This document shows, piece after piece, positions 1 to 11,420 of a stretch of DNA of 64,000 nt. Numbering within the stretch: position 1 is the first letter of the stretch; each line of letters begins with the position of its first letter. Origin of the DNA: Massariosphaeria phaeospora. Taxonomy: Eukaryota; Ascomycota; Dothideomycetes; Pleosporales. Position numbers and translations under genes: made by a program. The stretch covers positions 62,001 to 126,000 of the forward strand of contig JAADJZ010000033.1 of assembly GCA_011032825.1 (NCBI GenBank). The letters are read 5' to 3'. Under the pieces are notes generated by a model. That model was not told the origin of the DNA. It made no database searches and was given only the letters and a program-made list of their open reading frames with translations.

Positions 1-593
1 ATACCGATACGCAGTGGTTTCGACTGCCAAAGCGAATTGATGTATGCGTCCTCGGCTTCGCAGGAGTCGAATCCGTACCCGGCAAACCGACCCCGCGCAT
101 ATCGGCCCTGCGCGTCACATGAGCGCTGCCGTCCGAAGTAAGAGTCGTATTCGGTCGCGTTCCACAGCCATGTGCCGTTGGTCTGGAGCAGAAAGGTGCC
201 GTATGCCGAGTAGCTCCCAATCTGTCCGTCGTCGCCAAAGCGATGCCAGGAGAGCAGAGCCATGAGGCCAAACAGCACCGTGGCTATGTACGCAAGCCAG
301 AGCAGGAGATCGAGGGCGACAGCCACACCCGGGTGGACTGGCGCAGTAGGGCGCCGCAGCCAGAAGACGAGGATGACGGTCGAGCACCACAGCGCGGAAA
401 CGCCGAAGGTGACGAGGCAGCCGGTGATGGCCCAGTCGTCAATGGCGTAGACGTAGGGCCCGGCGGGTGCGTTTGCCACGGCCCAGCCCACGCAGCCGCT
501 GCCGATGATGCTGGCGACGACGACGGCGGCGCGGAGGCTGAGTTTCCAGGCCCGGTGCCGGTCGCCTGCGGCCAGCGTCTGCACGACGAGCAT
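1..593 (-). CDS. Polytopic membrane protein of unknown function, C-terminus cut by the window edge
   Basis: An open frame runs on the minus strand from the ATG at 593 to the left edge without a stop, so at least 197 codons are present and the C-terminus is missing. Translation shows several hydrophobic segments: one near the start (LRAAVVVASIIGSGCVGW), one around WAITGCLVTFGVSALW, and one around LDLLLWLAYIATVLFGLMAL. A polar, probably extramembrane segment follows, with a possible N-glycosylation site (NGTW) and paired cysteines (RQRSCDAQ, FDSCEAED). That is the general look of small four-helix fungal membrane proteins, but I do not recognise the family. The frame is open a little further upstream, to a TGA near 647, so an upstream exon is possible and the start is uncertain. 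Confidence 0.6.
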   Translation of the reverse strand, partial: MLVVQTLAAGDRHRAWKLSLRAAVVVASIIGSGCVGWAVANAPAGPYVYAIDDWAITGCLVTFGVSALWCSTVILVFWLRRPTAPVHPGVAVALDLLLWLAYIATVLFGLMALLSWHRFGDDGQIGSYSAYGTFLLQTNGTWLWNATEYDSYFGRQRSCDAQGRYARGRFAGYGFDSCEAEDAYINSLWQSKPLRIG

Positions 594-971
594 GAGCAAG
601 TAAAGGAGTGGATGCGCACAATTGCGCGGCCAATTCGAGAGAGATCAGATTGCAAGAAACATCGACCGAGTAGCCTTTTGCAGCAGAGCAGAGTCCAGAC
701 GGTGGAGGAAAAGAGCGACAGAGCGAATCGTCGGCGCATCTCGTCGCGGCCGAGACTCCGAGCCTCCGAGCCTCCGAGCCGCCGAGCCGCCGAGCTGACA
801 TGAGGCGACGCCGGCCGGAACAATCTTGTTCCGGTCGTACCCTTTCCGCTTGGCCGCGCTCCCACTTCCAACTCACATCGACGCGTGCTGGAACACTGGC
901 ACGGCAAAGTACATTCGGGCAACATAAACTAAGTATATAGGGCAATGCGCTGCAACAAGCCTCGTCCTCTC
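594..971. other. Intergenic stretch with an 8-bp tandem repeat
   Basis: No supported gene. It contains five near-copies of an 8-bp unit (cctccgag/ccgccgag) at 756-794. Overlapping open frames here are GC-rich, repetitive and disagree with each other. The upstream region of the edge gene and the 3' flank of the rhodopsin-domain gene share this stretch. Confidence 0.6.
756..794. repeat. Short tandem repeat, 8-bp unit
   Basis: About five consecutive near-identical copies of cctccgag, the last two reading ccgccgag. Confidence 0.8.
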
Positions 972-2269
972 TCACCGCACGATGATCCGCTGCAACACAT
1001 CATCCGCCGACTCTTCTTGATGGCTTCGCACCGATTGCTTCAGACTAGGCTCGCTTCTCTCGCAGAGATCGATCTGCGAGTCGTCCTTTTTGCCAAAGAT
1101 AAAGAACCCACTCCTGGAACGAACCGCTCGAGTTGCCTTGCGGAAGAGAGTACGCATCAACACTACGCAAGCGCAGATGATTCCCAGGTTCAACTCCGTA
1201 ATCCTAGCGTTTGTCAGTGTCGAGCAAAACGACAATGCAAATCATAAGGTGCGTTTACATATAAGGCGCTGATCTGGCGGCATTCCAAAACCCATCGATA
1301 GTATTCCGGTTTACACCGACGACAATAACTCGGACACAACTCGAAAGACACGCGCTGGGGCTATGTTAGCCACATTCTACACTAGGTGCCAAGTCAACCT
1401 ACATTAGTCCTACCGAGAAGATCAGAAGAAGGCCAACCCTAGCCTGCGCGATACTCTGAAGCTTCAAGACCCGTTGAATCGGTATGAACAGGATGAGAAG
1501 GTCGGCCACCGTGTTGAATGTGCCCGAAGTAAGCATAACGACGTTCACAGTCCAATTGGAGCAATATGGGTCGCCTGCCATTTTTTCGGCGGGTATGCAT
1601 CTTTTTACGCGTAAGACAGAGCATGTCAAGTTCGGCACCACGGTGCAAGTGATCAGTCCGACGCCGGCGTATATCAGCCACCGACTGGTAGATATAACCT
1701 GGAAGAGACGGTGATACATAAGCAGGAGGGAGAGTTTGGTGAAAAAGGCGGCTATAGTGTATGATACATCCAGCCCGGCGTAGAGCTATCGCAAGTTAGC
1801 TGATGTCTCCCGTGCATGAAGGATATAACTCTACCAGTAATACTTGCGGTGTGAGGTCGAGCGCTCGAACGTCCCAGAGATGCCTGCCAAAACCGACATC
1901 CATCAACAACAGCACAGACACCATATTGGCTATCGACCCCACCTACATCTAGTAAGTACTGGACTAGTGAGAATACAATTAACACCCACCAAGGCCATGA
2001 CACAGGTCACTAGGTATTGATCAGAAAGGCCTTTATTACACTGCTACCCAATGATCGAACATACCATCGTCCCAGCCCAGTCTTTGACCCTTTGGAAGAG
2101 TTGTGCGTGCATACAGGCGGAGGGCCACCATCAACACCGCCGCGGCAGTGAAGCAAATGCTCACGACTCGCGCCGGCTCCCCGTTCGTCTCGGGATCCAC
2201 AAAATTCGACTGTACACCCGGCGGCGGCGTTGCTGCCGGCATCTTCAGCAGATAATCTGGTATCGCCAT
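972..2269 (-). CDS. SAT4-like fungal rhodopsin-domain integral membrane protein, six exons
   Basis: Spliced model: 2269-2065, 2009-1943, 1883-1844, 1785-1403, 1354-1259, 1203-972. This gives 340 aa with consistent phase at every junction. Introns are 48-59 nt, with branch-like gctaac or ctgac and YAG acceptors. The N-terminus has a hydrophobic segment followed by LGWDD (W66-D67-D68), the hallmark of this family. Then come RHLWDVRALD, the segment LYAGLDVSYTIAAFFTKLSL, then STSRWLIYAGVGLITCTV and PYCSNWTVN. The tail of the domain carries the usual NR..IDGFWNAARS and ITELNLGIICACVV. Seven membrane segments are expected. The family is abundant in filamentous fungi and most members have no assigned role. 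The third intron start uses a weak gtgggg donor; the other junctions are good. Confidence 0.85.
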
Positions 2270-3828
2270 GGTGTCAAAGGGCCCCGGAACACCCTCGCAA
2301 CTATCTCAGTAGATGGTGATGGGAGTAGGAGGTGGAGTGGTAAGAACTAGACGACTTGTGGGGAGACTCGAGTGAGAAAGGTGGGGTTAATGAAGGCGAC
2401 CGGGTACTAGGTACTCCGTACTGGGTACCGATTCAGGATAATTAGAGGGGTTCTCTCGCTTATCTACGACCTAGACGTTTCCTGTCATTGGCCAAGACTG
2501 AATGCAGCATGCATCGCGAAGAAGAGATGTCGTGCGACTGCTGTTATTTGCCAGGCATATGCATGTCACCAAGGCGCATTGGTTGCTAGTGAACACTATA
2601 CTACTCGTAGACTAGGTAAACTTTCAGCACCCTGTCTCTCGTACGAAGGGTTCTCTGAAAATAATCGAGACTCTCCTATTAATAAGGCAACGTAGCTGTA
2701 TCAAGCGTGCAAAAGGCTAGACGACCTAGTATCAACTAGAATAACGAAGACTACCAGCCTGAATGATGTAGAAACTACTTGCTATTAAACTATTCGTCGA
2801 ATATTCTTACAGTATAAGGTGCGCATGGCGATTTTAGGGAGGGACCTTGTTTTCAGAGTTCTCTACCGTACGAGAGCTCGCGCCACTCATTCATGGGAAA
2901 AAGCTTGTTTTTAGCACAAGCTACATAAGTAGCTAGTTCGTCTTGTGGAGCGCGTTATTAGAAGCCACCAACACAAGCCAGTTTTGATTGTCGATAGCTG
3001 CCAATCATGTAAAAAAGATAACCACACCATCTCCGCAATCGCGTACCGTAGAATCTGGTGAATAGATCTTTTCACTTGCTCAACCATACCAAAAGGATAG
3101 TGCACAGGCTGGTTTTTGTTCATTCAGCTACTATCAAGTATTCCGTAGAGTCGCTCATGTCGCAAATACTACATATGTAGACGAGATATCTTCTATTTAG
3201 CTGCAATGCGTTATCCTCCCGAGATGGCTGAGCAAGCGAGGAGAAAGGTATTTACCAGATTCTACGATAGATCTGACCACGTGGTCGAACCCCTACAAGG
3301 ATAACGAGTCATAGAATGGCAATAACAGGAGTCAAAGAAAGAAGTTCGAAGACGCGTGTTTTCTGATTGGTGTGGCGGCTACAACTACGCATATACTTAA
3401 CAATTCTTAACAACCTCGAAGTAAATAGTAGACTAGCGAAGCAGTCATCATTGGGTTGGTTAACGAGACTAGCTCTTCATACTTGAACACAGCCTTCTGC
3501 GAACAGAGACTAACAAGACCCTACTGTAAGCGGCCAGGTATATAAGTTCCGACCGCTCTTTTGAAACCACCTGGACTATGTATGGCGCAGGGTATTGGTA
3601 CGTCCATTTTTGTGATAGAAAAGGATCTCTAACAATTGAAAAGAGTCCGCAATAATCGAAAAAACCAGAACACTTCCAAAGTTGCATTGTACCTCCAGGC
3701 GAACTCCATAGGCTGATAGAGGCCCATTGACGCTAATATCCGATTATTGCAAGGTAGTGATGACCGCGTGAGATCCTAATTGTACTTTCCTTCGCCAATC
3801 TATGTCGAGAATGCAGTGATGAGGTAGC
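2270..3828. other. AT-rich gene-free region with relic-like repeats
   Basis: About 1.56 kb, clearly richer in A+T than the flanking genes and without a convincing open frame. It holds an imperfect inverted repeat (near 2634-2667 and 2844-2877) and a tRNA-like pair of Pol III boxes near 3225-3292. A decayed transposable element or small element cluster is the most likely content; this is inference. Confidence 0.5.
2634..2877. repeat. Imperfect inverted repeat, possible MITE relic
   Basis: The left arm contains ctctcgtacg, a 6-7 nt spacer, then ctctgaaaa. The right arm, read on the minus strand, contains the same two blocks in the same order with a similar spacer. The arms enclose about 240 bp of AT-rich DNA with no open frame, the size of a short non-autonomous inverted-repeat element. 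I see no clear target-site duplication, so it may be decayed or a coincidence. Confidence 0.35.
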
Positions 3829-6800
3829 TTAGTCGGAAGCATCATCACACAGATCGATCACCTCGGCCTTCCTCTTCACACCCGCAGTAGGAGCAATGGC
3901 CCTAGAATTTTGTGCCGCTGCTGGAAGCGGCGCAAGCAGTTGCGATGGCGTGCCTGGTGGCCTCCCATCATCCGCGAGCACACGGTCCAAATCAACAATC
4001 CTTCCCATATCTTTCCCGAGCACCTTAGGTAAGATGTCCACCTGTATTCGTTGAAGCTGTGTTCGCATTTCCCTTATATTCCTATCCCAATCAGCCTTCA
4101 AGCGGTGGAACTCATTGTGTGTCTTGCGGATTATGAGCGTATGCGGTGACCTTAGTTTTTCCGTTTCGAAGCCGAAATCTTGGCGATTGAGATTCTCTTG
4201 CAAATGCCGCCTTGTCCTTTCAGCGTATGAGAACCGGCCAGACGTTTGAATTGGGTCTACAAGGAAGTGGCTCAACGTTTTGCAGGGTTCGCAGCGGCAC
4301 GTATGTCGAGCCTTTTGCCTCCAGTTCACCGGTTGAGTGGGGCGTGCTCTGACCAATGACTCCGCACCGTTCTGTAGTCCGTATATCATGAAGGGTAGGA
4401 ATGCTTCGTTGACAGCAGCGATTCGGTGTCGTCCGAGGACTGTTAAGAACTTCTCAATGAAAGTGAAAACTGCATTCCAGCTCATCCAGAAGGCCGAAGT
4501 TGCAGTCGACAGATCGGGTGGACCTAGTTGAACCAGTTGAAGTGCTTCGTCGTTTAGACCCAACGCTATTGTTTGGTCAAGTACTGTAAGGAAATCTTGA
4601 GCATGTCTGGGACTCCGATGTGCAGTGGATGGCCATGAATAACTGGGTATATGCGATATGGTGTCGTCCGTGATTTCCGTGTGTAATAGTCTGAGAGCAT
4701 TGGATGTCGTTGGAATGAGTTTTTGATACGTAGGCCTGATGATGATTTCCTTCGTACTTTCATCGTTTGGGTTGTGGCCGCTGAGTTGTGACAGAAATGG
4801 GAAAAGCCCGGTTCGATTTGGAAATTTAATGAGCACTTGTAGAACGCTAAACGTCGGATTAGCACGAATCGTGGTAAATGGAATCCACTAACATTTCGAA
4901 GTAGGTTTGAGGTGTGATGGAAGGGATGAGAACCAAGAGCGGCTCCACGTCTTCTCGGGAATAGGATGTTACGCAGCGCAATGATTCTTCCAGGCGTGTT
5001 TTTGACCACTGGGTAAAGGATGTTACTAATGACGGCGGTAAATGAGTCATGACCTGCCTGAACGTGGTGCATAGTTCATTTGCATATCTGAACGTGGGAT
5101 TATCTTGTGATGGCCGGGTGAACCTAGTCTCAGTTAGTACCGTCTGGAATTCAAATTACTCTAACAAGCTTCACAAACCATGAATTCCACACTTCAACCG
5201 AGTTGCTGTCTGTCTCTCTAGCAATATGTTTTGCCACTATGCAGACGAGTTTGGGACATGAGGACCAACTGGGATGGCGCGTACTTGCCCGAAGAGCTTG
5301 GCCAACCACCGATCCCTCTAAGATGCTGTACAAGAAGTCTGCGGCAGATTCAAACAACCCTTTAAACTCTGCAAGGTTGCGCTCTCTGTCCACGGTGTTA
5401 TAGCCTAGGTAGCTATAGCCTTTATCCGTCACGCTATCAGTGAAGGCTACTAATAGTTTATCAAGAATGAAACGCATTGCACCAACGCAGATTTTGGCAG
5501 AATTTTGTTGCTTGTCCACCACCTGATCCTGGTAGAAAAGGTTGAATAACGCCTGTAGTGAGCTTGCGGCGGGCTGCTTGTACCGTGAGAAAGATTGAGC
5601 AACCCTATCTTTTCGTATCATAATCAATACCTATCACAATCAGTATTACGCCTCGCCCGCATTGTGAAGGGGGCCTACCGTATCATGGTATCGGGAATTG
5701 GCAGCCATAGCTTCGTTGCCAGTAAATTCTTCCTCGTCCTCACTATCAGCGGGTCTGTCATCATACAGATCGCCATCATAAGCAAGGATTTCATCAGTCC
5801 CTACATCTAAGTCAAGTGGCAGCGTCACCCCAGTAGATGTAGTAATTTTTTCAAGCACAGATGTTTCTTCCTCATCTCCAATGTCATTTCTGACTTCTTT
5901 TGTCAATCTGCCAAAGAACCAAAAGACGTCGTTCTTCGGGCACAGATTTTGTAAGTATCGTCCTTTTGCCGCATCGTGACCCTTTAGATTGGCCAAGGAA
6001 AGACTGGCTGAGGTGTACTGGTGCGCCAGAGGATATATGAACTTTTCTCGGTAGTCGTACTGTGTGCCCCATATATGCAGGAGATGTTCTAGCCTCGCAT
6101 GACTTTCGTCGAGTGCAGAGGCAGTCTGCTTTGGCAGTCCTTGATCCTGCACCAAATTGTACGTCACGACTAAGCGATAACCAGATGTGACAGGCTGCAC
6201 CTCATGCTGGACATCGGAGTACCAAGCCAAGGTCGATATGTCAAAACAAGATGTCGATGCAGTTTCCAACATTTTCGACTTCTTCCCATGGATAAGACGG
6301 ACTTGGCCGCCGCTGTGCTCGGATGGCAGACATATCACCAAGGTAGCAAACATACCAGGGGTCTTCTCACTGTCCTTGTGGGTTTTGAAGAAGGCACCCT
6401 CCTCGTAGAGAAGTAGTTTGTACCGTTCCGCACGCGTCGCAACTTGCACGCCGAGGTCCTCGACGACGCGCTTAACAATGGAGTCAAGGTACGCGTTCCA
6501 GGCGGGATTCCGGCATTCGAACTCTGCGCAATCCAGTTCCCATGTTTTTCTTACAGACGTGTCGATGACGGTCTCGGATCCTTTCCCGAAAGGCGATTGT
6601 TTACAGATGCGCGCCACAGCCTCGGCATCGCGGGCAGCTAGAGGCAGACCCACCGAGCCGTAGTCCTTTACATAAACACCCGGGTTTATATAGGAGGAGT
6701 GGCTGTGGAACGAGAAGAACGAACCCTCGTGTTCAACGGCATCAAGACAGTCTTGCAGGTCCTGTCTGAACTCCGCTTCACGAACCTCCACATCAGCGTC

Positions 6801-6839
6801 CTCGTCTGTTCCTGATTCGATATATTGGATATCATCCAT
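3829..6839 (-). CDS. 2OG-Fe(II) oxygenase (prolyl hydroxylase-like) with long fungal C-terminal extension
   Basis: Model: 6839-5679, 5630-5175, 5128-4893, 4846-3829, giving 956 aa. Introns are 48, 46 and 46 nt. An acidic N-terminus precedes a dioxygenase core with the iron-binding facial triad H154-x-D156 (FFKTHKDSEK) and H212 (SDVQHEVQ). R222 in SGYRLVVTYNL is the expected 2-oxoglutarate ligand. The long C-terminal part, found in related fungal proteins, carries a CxCxxC cysteine cluster (HTCRCEPCKTL) and a basic coiled region. The last residues, VKRKAEVIDLCDD, combine a short basic patch with a SUMO-interacting-like VIDL plus acidic residues, suggesting nuclear action. The second intron (5129-5174, donor gtgaag, acceptor ctgag) is the least certain junction; the third has a strong gttagt donor. 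The substrate cannot be inferred. Confidence 0.8.
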
Positions 6840-7183
6840 GTTTTAGTCGTGCGCCGCAGGCGCCGTTGGTCGTTGTGGGTGGGAAATTGAGCGTAAAGGC
6901 TGATAAAGTTGAGAATACAGAAAGTTTCCAAAACTGTTGGAATGACGTCTGCCAAGTTTGTCGCGTCGCGGACGCGCTTTCACACAAGGCGATGAAGAAG
7001 CCCAACTTCGCTTCGTGCAAGCTCAACATACACCACCTAGGTGCAGTATGAATATCAATCAGTTGTAGCATCGAGGTGTCGATGCAACGGTGTTCACAAT
7101 AAATCACGTGGGTGAACATACCCTTACAATTCGGTAACGCTAGAAGCCAGCGTTGAACACCCGTTGGCGTTACGCATACAACA
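6840..7183. other. Intergenic spacer between two minus-strand genes
   Basis: This holds the 5' flank of the oxygenase gene and the 3' flank of the DUF3433 gene. I see no additional gene. Confidence 0.5.
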
Positions 7184-10100
7184 TCACCGCTCGTCATCTC
7201 CAAGCCCCGTCCCTCTTCTTCTGTTCCAGTTCACCCTCGCCCTTAGCCCCCGTCTGTCCACCTCACCAACCTCCTCTACCTTCTCCTCAACCTCAATTCC
7301 CATCCTCAACCGTCCCGATAGTCCCCTGAAAACGCCTAATTTGAACCTCCGCTCCTCCAACTCAGGAAACTTGCCATCAGGCTCCTTCCCTTTGTCCACT
7401 AACTCCATAATGCTCGAGTCGTAGATCATGCTGACCACGTTGGCAGGATATCTTATATCGCGCGGCGGTCGTCTACTACGGTCTGGCCACACAAAGGGAA
7501 TAGATGCGCAGATGAGCAGCATGATGGAAAGGCCGATATAGAGGGGAACTTTCTGCGCTCTCGCTATCTCGCCTTGCGGATAAGCCTCTAACGGTGGCGT
7601 GTTCTCTCCTGCGGGCTCCAGGATTAAGGTTTGGTGGTCACCGCCGGACTGGTCGATGCTCGCTATGATGCTGAATATGGTGCCGAAGGTGTCCGACGCA
7701 GCCTGGCCGAGGCGCGATCCGTTGAAGAGAGCGCGCGTCGCGCCGCTGAATTTTAGTGCGGTAATGACGCTTACGAAGTCGAGATAGGCGGCATTTGTAA
7801 CAACTTCTAGCCCGGATGTCATGGTGCTATTGATAAGCTCCGAGACGTAGGATGCGAAGTCCTGCCCGGTTTCGTCTTTCCAGTAGTCCTTTTCGATGAG
7901 CGTAGAGGGGGCGAAGTCACTTAGCATATGGGTTCCGCTGGCATCAACGTACAAGGTAAATTCATCGGCCCAGAATTCGGGTGTGCAGATCATGGAGACT
8001 GCTTGCGAGTCTTCACGAAACGTTTGGTCAGAGTTTCCATCGCTTTCTTCTAGGGTGCCGGTCAAGCCATAAAGCCACCATCGGCCTAAGTCTTCCGGCT
8101 TCAAATTCGGACAATCAGCTTGATTGAGATATTTCCAAGCCATACACTGGCCGTCCGGGAGTGTTGGACTCTGTGCTTTCAACTTGGGAAGAATGCACGC
8201 GTTCGTCCAGGTGGCACCTTCGCACTCGTCTTCCTGGACGACGGCAGTCCAACCAGCATGTTCGTTTCTCTTTGATTCCGTACGCACAGAGACACATGTC
8301 ATGCTTGCGTGAGCACCGGCAACATTTCGCAGCGTATAGGCACCGTTTCCGATAGTCGAGTCCGGGAAGTCGACCCCAGCATATATCCAGGGATATTCGT
8401 CCATGAACACAGCCTTGGATAAAGACTGGTCCCGCACCGCTATTGCAAATGCGTCGGTGCTGTTTCTCTGGAAAAGGTCTTGCCTCCAGGTCTGAACGAA
8501 TCTGGCGGTCTCGGATATGTGGGCAGGGCCGTCCTCCATCTGAAATATACCTGCTGTAAGGACGGTACCGATTTTAACCGCAGCTGTCACGAAGGTAATA
8601 TATGCAAGTTTCCAGTGATGGTTCCGAGAAGCCTTCCACAGTACGACCGGGTGGTAGTCGTGGATGTAATCAAGTAGAATCGTCCTGCGACCAATATCTC
8701 CTTTCACTAGTCCCACGAACGGCTGAGTTTGCCGGAAATACAAGTCTACCCAAGACCACCACAGTGCGACCAGGGCAATGGCGAAGGTAGGAAGAGCGGA
8801 GAACAAGACCTGATGTACATATTTCTTTAGCCATTCTTTGTCGCTGTTGCCGGATTCTTTCAACGTCTTCTGTTGCCATAGCTGGAAAGTAGTTTGGTCT
8901 CCGAACACGACGTATTTGAACGTTATGGCAACAATAGTGGTAGTAACAAAAAATACTAGTGGGTATAGCCAAACTACAACGGGTCGCATACCATGACGAA
9001 TGCCCTTCTGGTACTGGCTGCTGGTATGCTCAAGTAGGACGGCATCGTGCTTAGCTCCTATTTCGAGTCAGTTAATTCCGGAGTGATCGTGGGTAACTCA
9101 CCTTTCTGTTCAGATAAAGGCTCTTTCGGTCTAACGAGGGCGGATGTCTCCCGCCCATCTTCACTAGTAGGTCCAACGGTCCATTTTCGCAGGATAAGCA
9201 TCCCCCTTTTCACTCTACTGCTGATCATCTTCACTGCCTCTTTCTCCGTCTGTCCATCAACACCCTCGAACAGATCACGAACAGTCTGATCCTGGAACAA
9301 ACTAGCGACGCCCGCAATCGAGGATGGAGTACTATGAATTCCTGATTTGGATTTCGCTGGACGGCGGCGGAGGAAACCAAAAATGTTCCGTGGTATGTCC
9401 CCTTCAGCGGCGAGAAAGGTTAAGAAGAATATGAATATGACAAGGGTATATCCCAGACCCCATGCAGACAGATACCACCCATCTGATGTCGTGGTAATGG
9501 TGCCAGGTTTGATATCCCACTTGTCTGTGGATACCAATACGGCGGCGGAAACAGCCGTTACTGCACTCAGAGCGCTCCACATGGCGGCCACATTGTAGTA
9601 TGTCCGGCATGCCTTCTCGTTTTCCCATGGTAATGAGTCGTCCTTGCATGTCCTGAATGTCATGCTTTTGAACTTGTCAGACTGGAACCCAGTTTGGCTC
9701 GGCCCTCCCCAGAAGTACGCATTGTTTGGAAAGGTCATATTGTAGATCAAACCATTCTTCAATAAATTCTCATCAATCGGAGCTTTGTTAGCGTCGAGAA
9801 GCGACGGGTCGAAGGTACGGTTAGCCTCTACATTAACCGTGTAGAGATCTCGATCATATTGAACGCCGTCAGGAATGGAGTAGTATAGCGCGTGACAGCT
9901 CAAGGCTACCCAGCTCGAATCTGGGCTGCTGGTTGCAACATAATCATTACTGGAGGATATCGCAAGAGGGCCGCTTATGACGTGATACCTGTCGGACGGG
10001 CAGTTCGTCTCGTTCGCTCCTTGGGAGCTATTGGTACTACCGATAGGGCGCCACAGAGCAAAAGTACCATCTGCAAGTAGAGGATTGGAAAGACCAGGGA

Positions 10101-11420
10101 GACGTTCTGTTGTGAGGTTGGTCCATTCGTGAGACATTATACAGCCGTCTTTGTCTTCAATATCGATGTGGACGTCGGTAGCAGATCGAGTCTTGTTTGA
10201 GGTCGACGTGGATGAGGCCGTTACGGTGATCGTTTGGGCTTCGGTACAGTTCAGTATAGAGTATATGGCGGACGTGGTGATGGTCGATTTCCCCTCGTCT
10301 TGGCTATTTTCCAGCGTGAAAGGTAACGATCCTGCATACAATGGGTCCAGTATACTCTTAGGGTCTAACTCGAGGACCCATTCAAAAGATGACACTCCCC
10401 CCTGCTCCGGGATAGCTTTCAAGGCTAGCTGTGGATAAACGCTGTCTGTGACGGAAGACGCGAGTGTAGTGATATTAAGAACGCGGAAAGATGCTGGTGT
10501 ATCTATGTTGACCTTTTCTCCAGTGCTAAATAAAGCGGATTGGAGGGGGACAACAACTAGAGCGCAGAACAAGCTGGCAAAGTGCAATTCGGCGCTCCAA
10601 GACAAGTTCCAAAGGAAAGAGAAGAAAGATACGACCATGCCTTTCATTGTTGGCTCTGTGAGTCGTTCAAGCCAGGTTCTGCGCCTTAAGGGGACGTATT
10701 TTGCAAGATTAATGTACGGTTTGATGGACCCAAGGTCTGTAGCGGCTCGCTCCACGATCTCAGCAAGGATGACTACAAGAAACACCGGGCCGAATTGGAA
10801 TATCCAGTCCACTGAGGGTGACTTCTTCGCGAGGTAACCACGACGTGATTTCCCAACTCCGTATAGGATCGAGTACAGAATTGCAATACAGAGCACGTAC
10901 AAGCTGATGATAAGAACAGCTCTTTTTAAAGATTTCGGTCTCCAATCCGGCAGTTCGTCCCGTGCTCGAATGTGATATTTGACTTCTGGTGTACTCTCCG
11001 CGTCTTCCTTGGTTTCTATTTTTGTGGCGCTCTTTTCTAACGGTTGTGTGCCATCGTGGTCATCGGAAGAGAGATGGTGGATATGGGGAGAGTCTGATTC
11101 TGGCGTGTCGGAAAACGATGCTGATGTACGTGGTGAATCCTCGGCTTGGAGACGTTCGTATGTAACGCTGTTTTGGTTGCCAAAGATCGAGGACGACTGA
11201 TTAGAGGCTTCGATAGGAGCATTGCGGCTGGAAAGGGGGCGGTCTCCATGCGCATGGGGATCAGTTTGATCTTCCTCAGCTACTGAAGAAATCAGAACTC
11301 GTCAGCAACTACCAAGTGAAGAGCAAAAGTGAAAGTGCCAGATACGATGCACATACCATATCGCGACTCAATTCCACCATGGGGATCCAGCGGAATCTTA
11401 GCCTCCGCATCGCTAGCCAT
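7184..11420 (-). CDS. DUF3433-type fungal membrane protein with two homologous halves
   Basis: Model: 11420-11357, 11282-9102, 9057-7184, giving 1372 aa. The introns are 74 and 44 nt (donors gtatgt and gtgagt). The soluble N-terminus (MASDAEAKIPLDPHGGIESR) is followed by an acidic, Ser-rich region. The first membrane unit has SLYVLCIAILYSILYGVG, then WIFQFGPVFLVVILAEIVER, then a large Asn/Thr-rich loop with many NxT/S sites. The second unit repeats the plan: VVVWLYPLVFFVTTTIVAI, ALPTFAIALVALWWSWVDLY, a large Cys-containing loop, and VPLYIGLSIMLLICASIPFV. The paired architecture and size fit the DUF3433 family of filamentous fungi, whose function is unknown. The junction near 9058-9101 joins what would otherwise look like two separate genes; its phase fits exactly (G|GA). 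Confidence 0.88.

Noticed and set aside
284..975. Open frames of 178-213 codons upstream of the edge gene
   Set aside because: They overlap in different frames, are dominated by the 8-bp tandem repeat and low complexity, and cannot be spliced in phase to the membrane protein with good sites.
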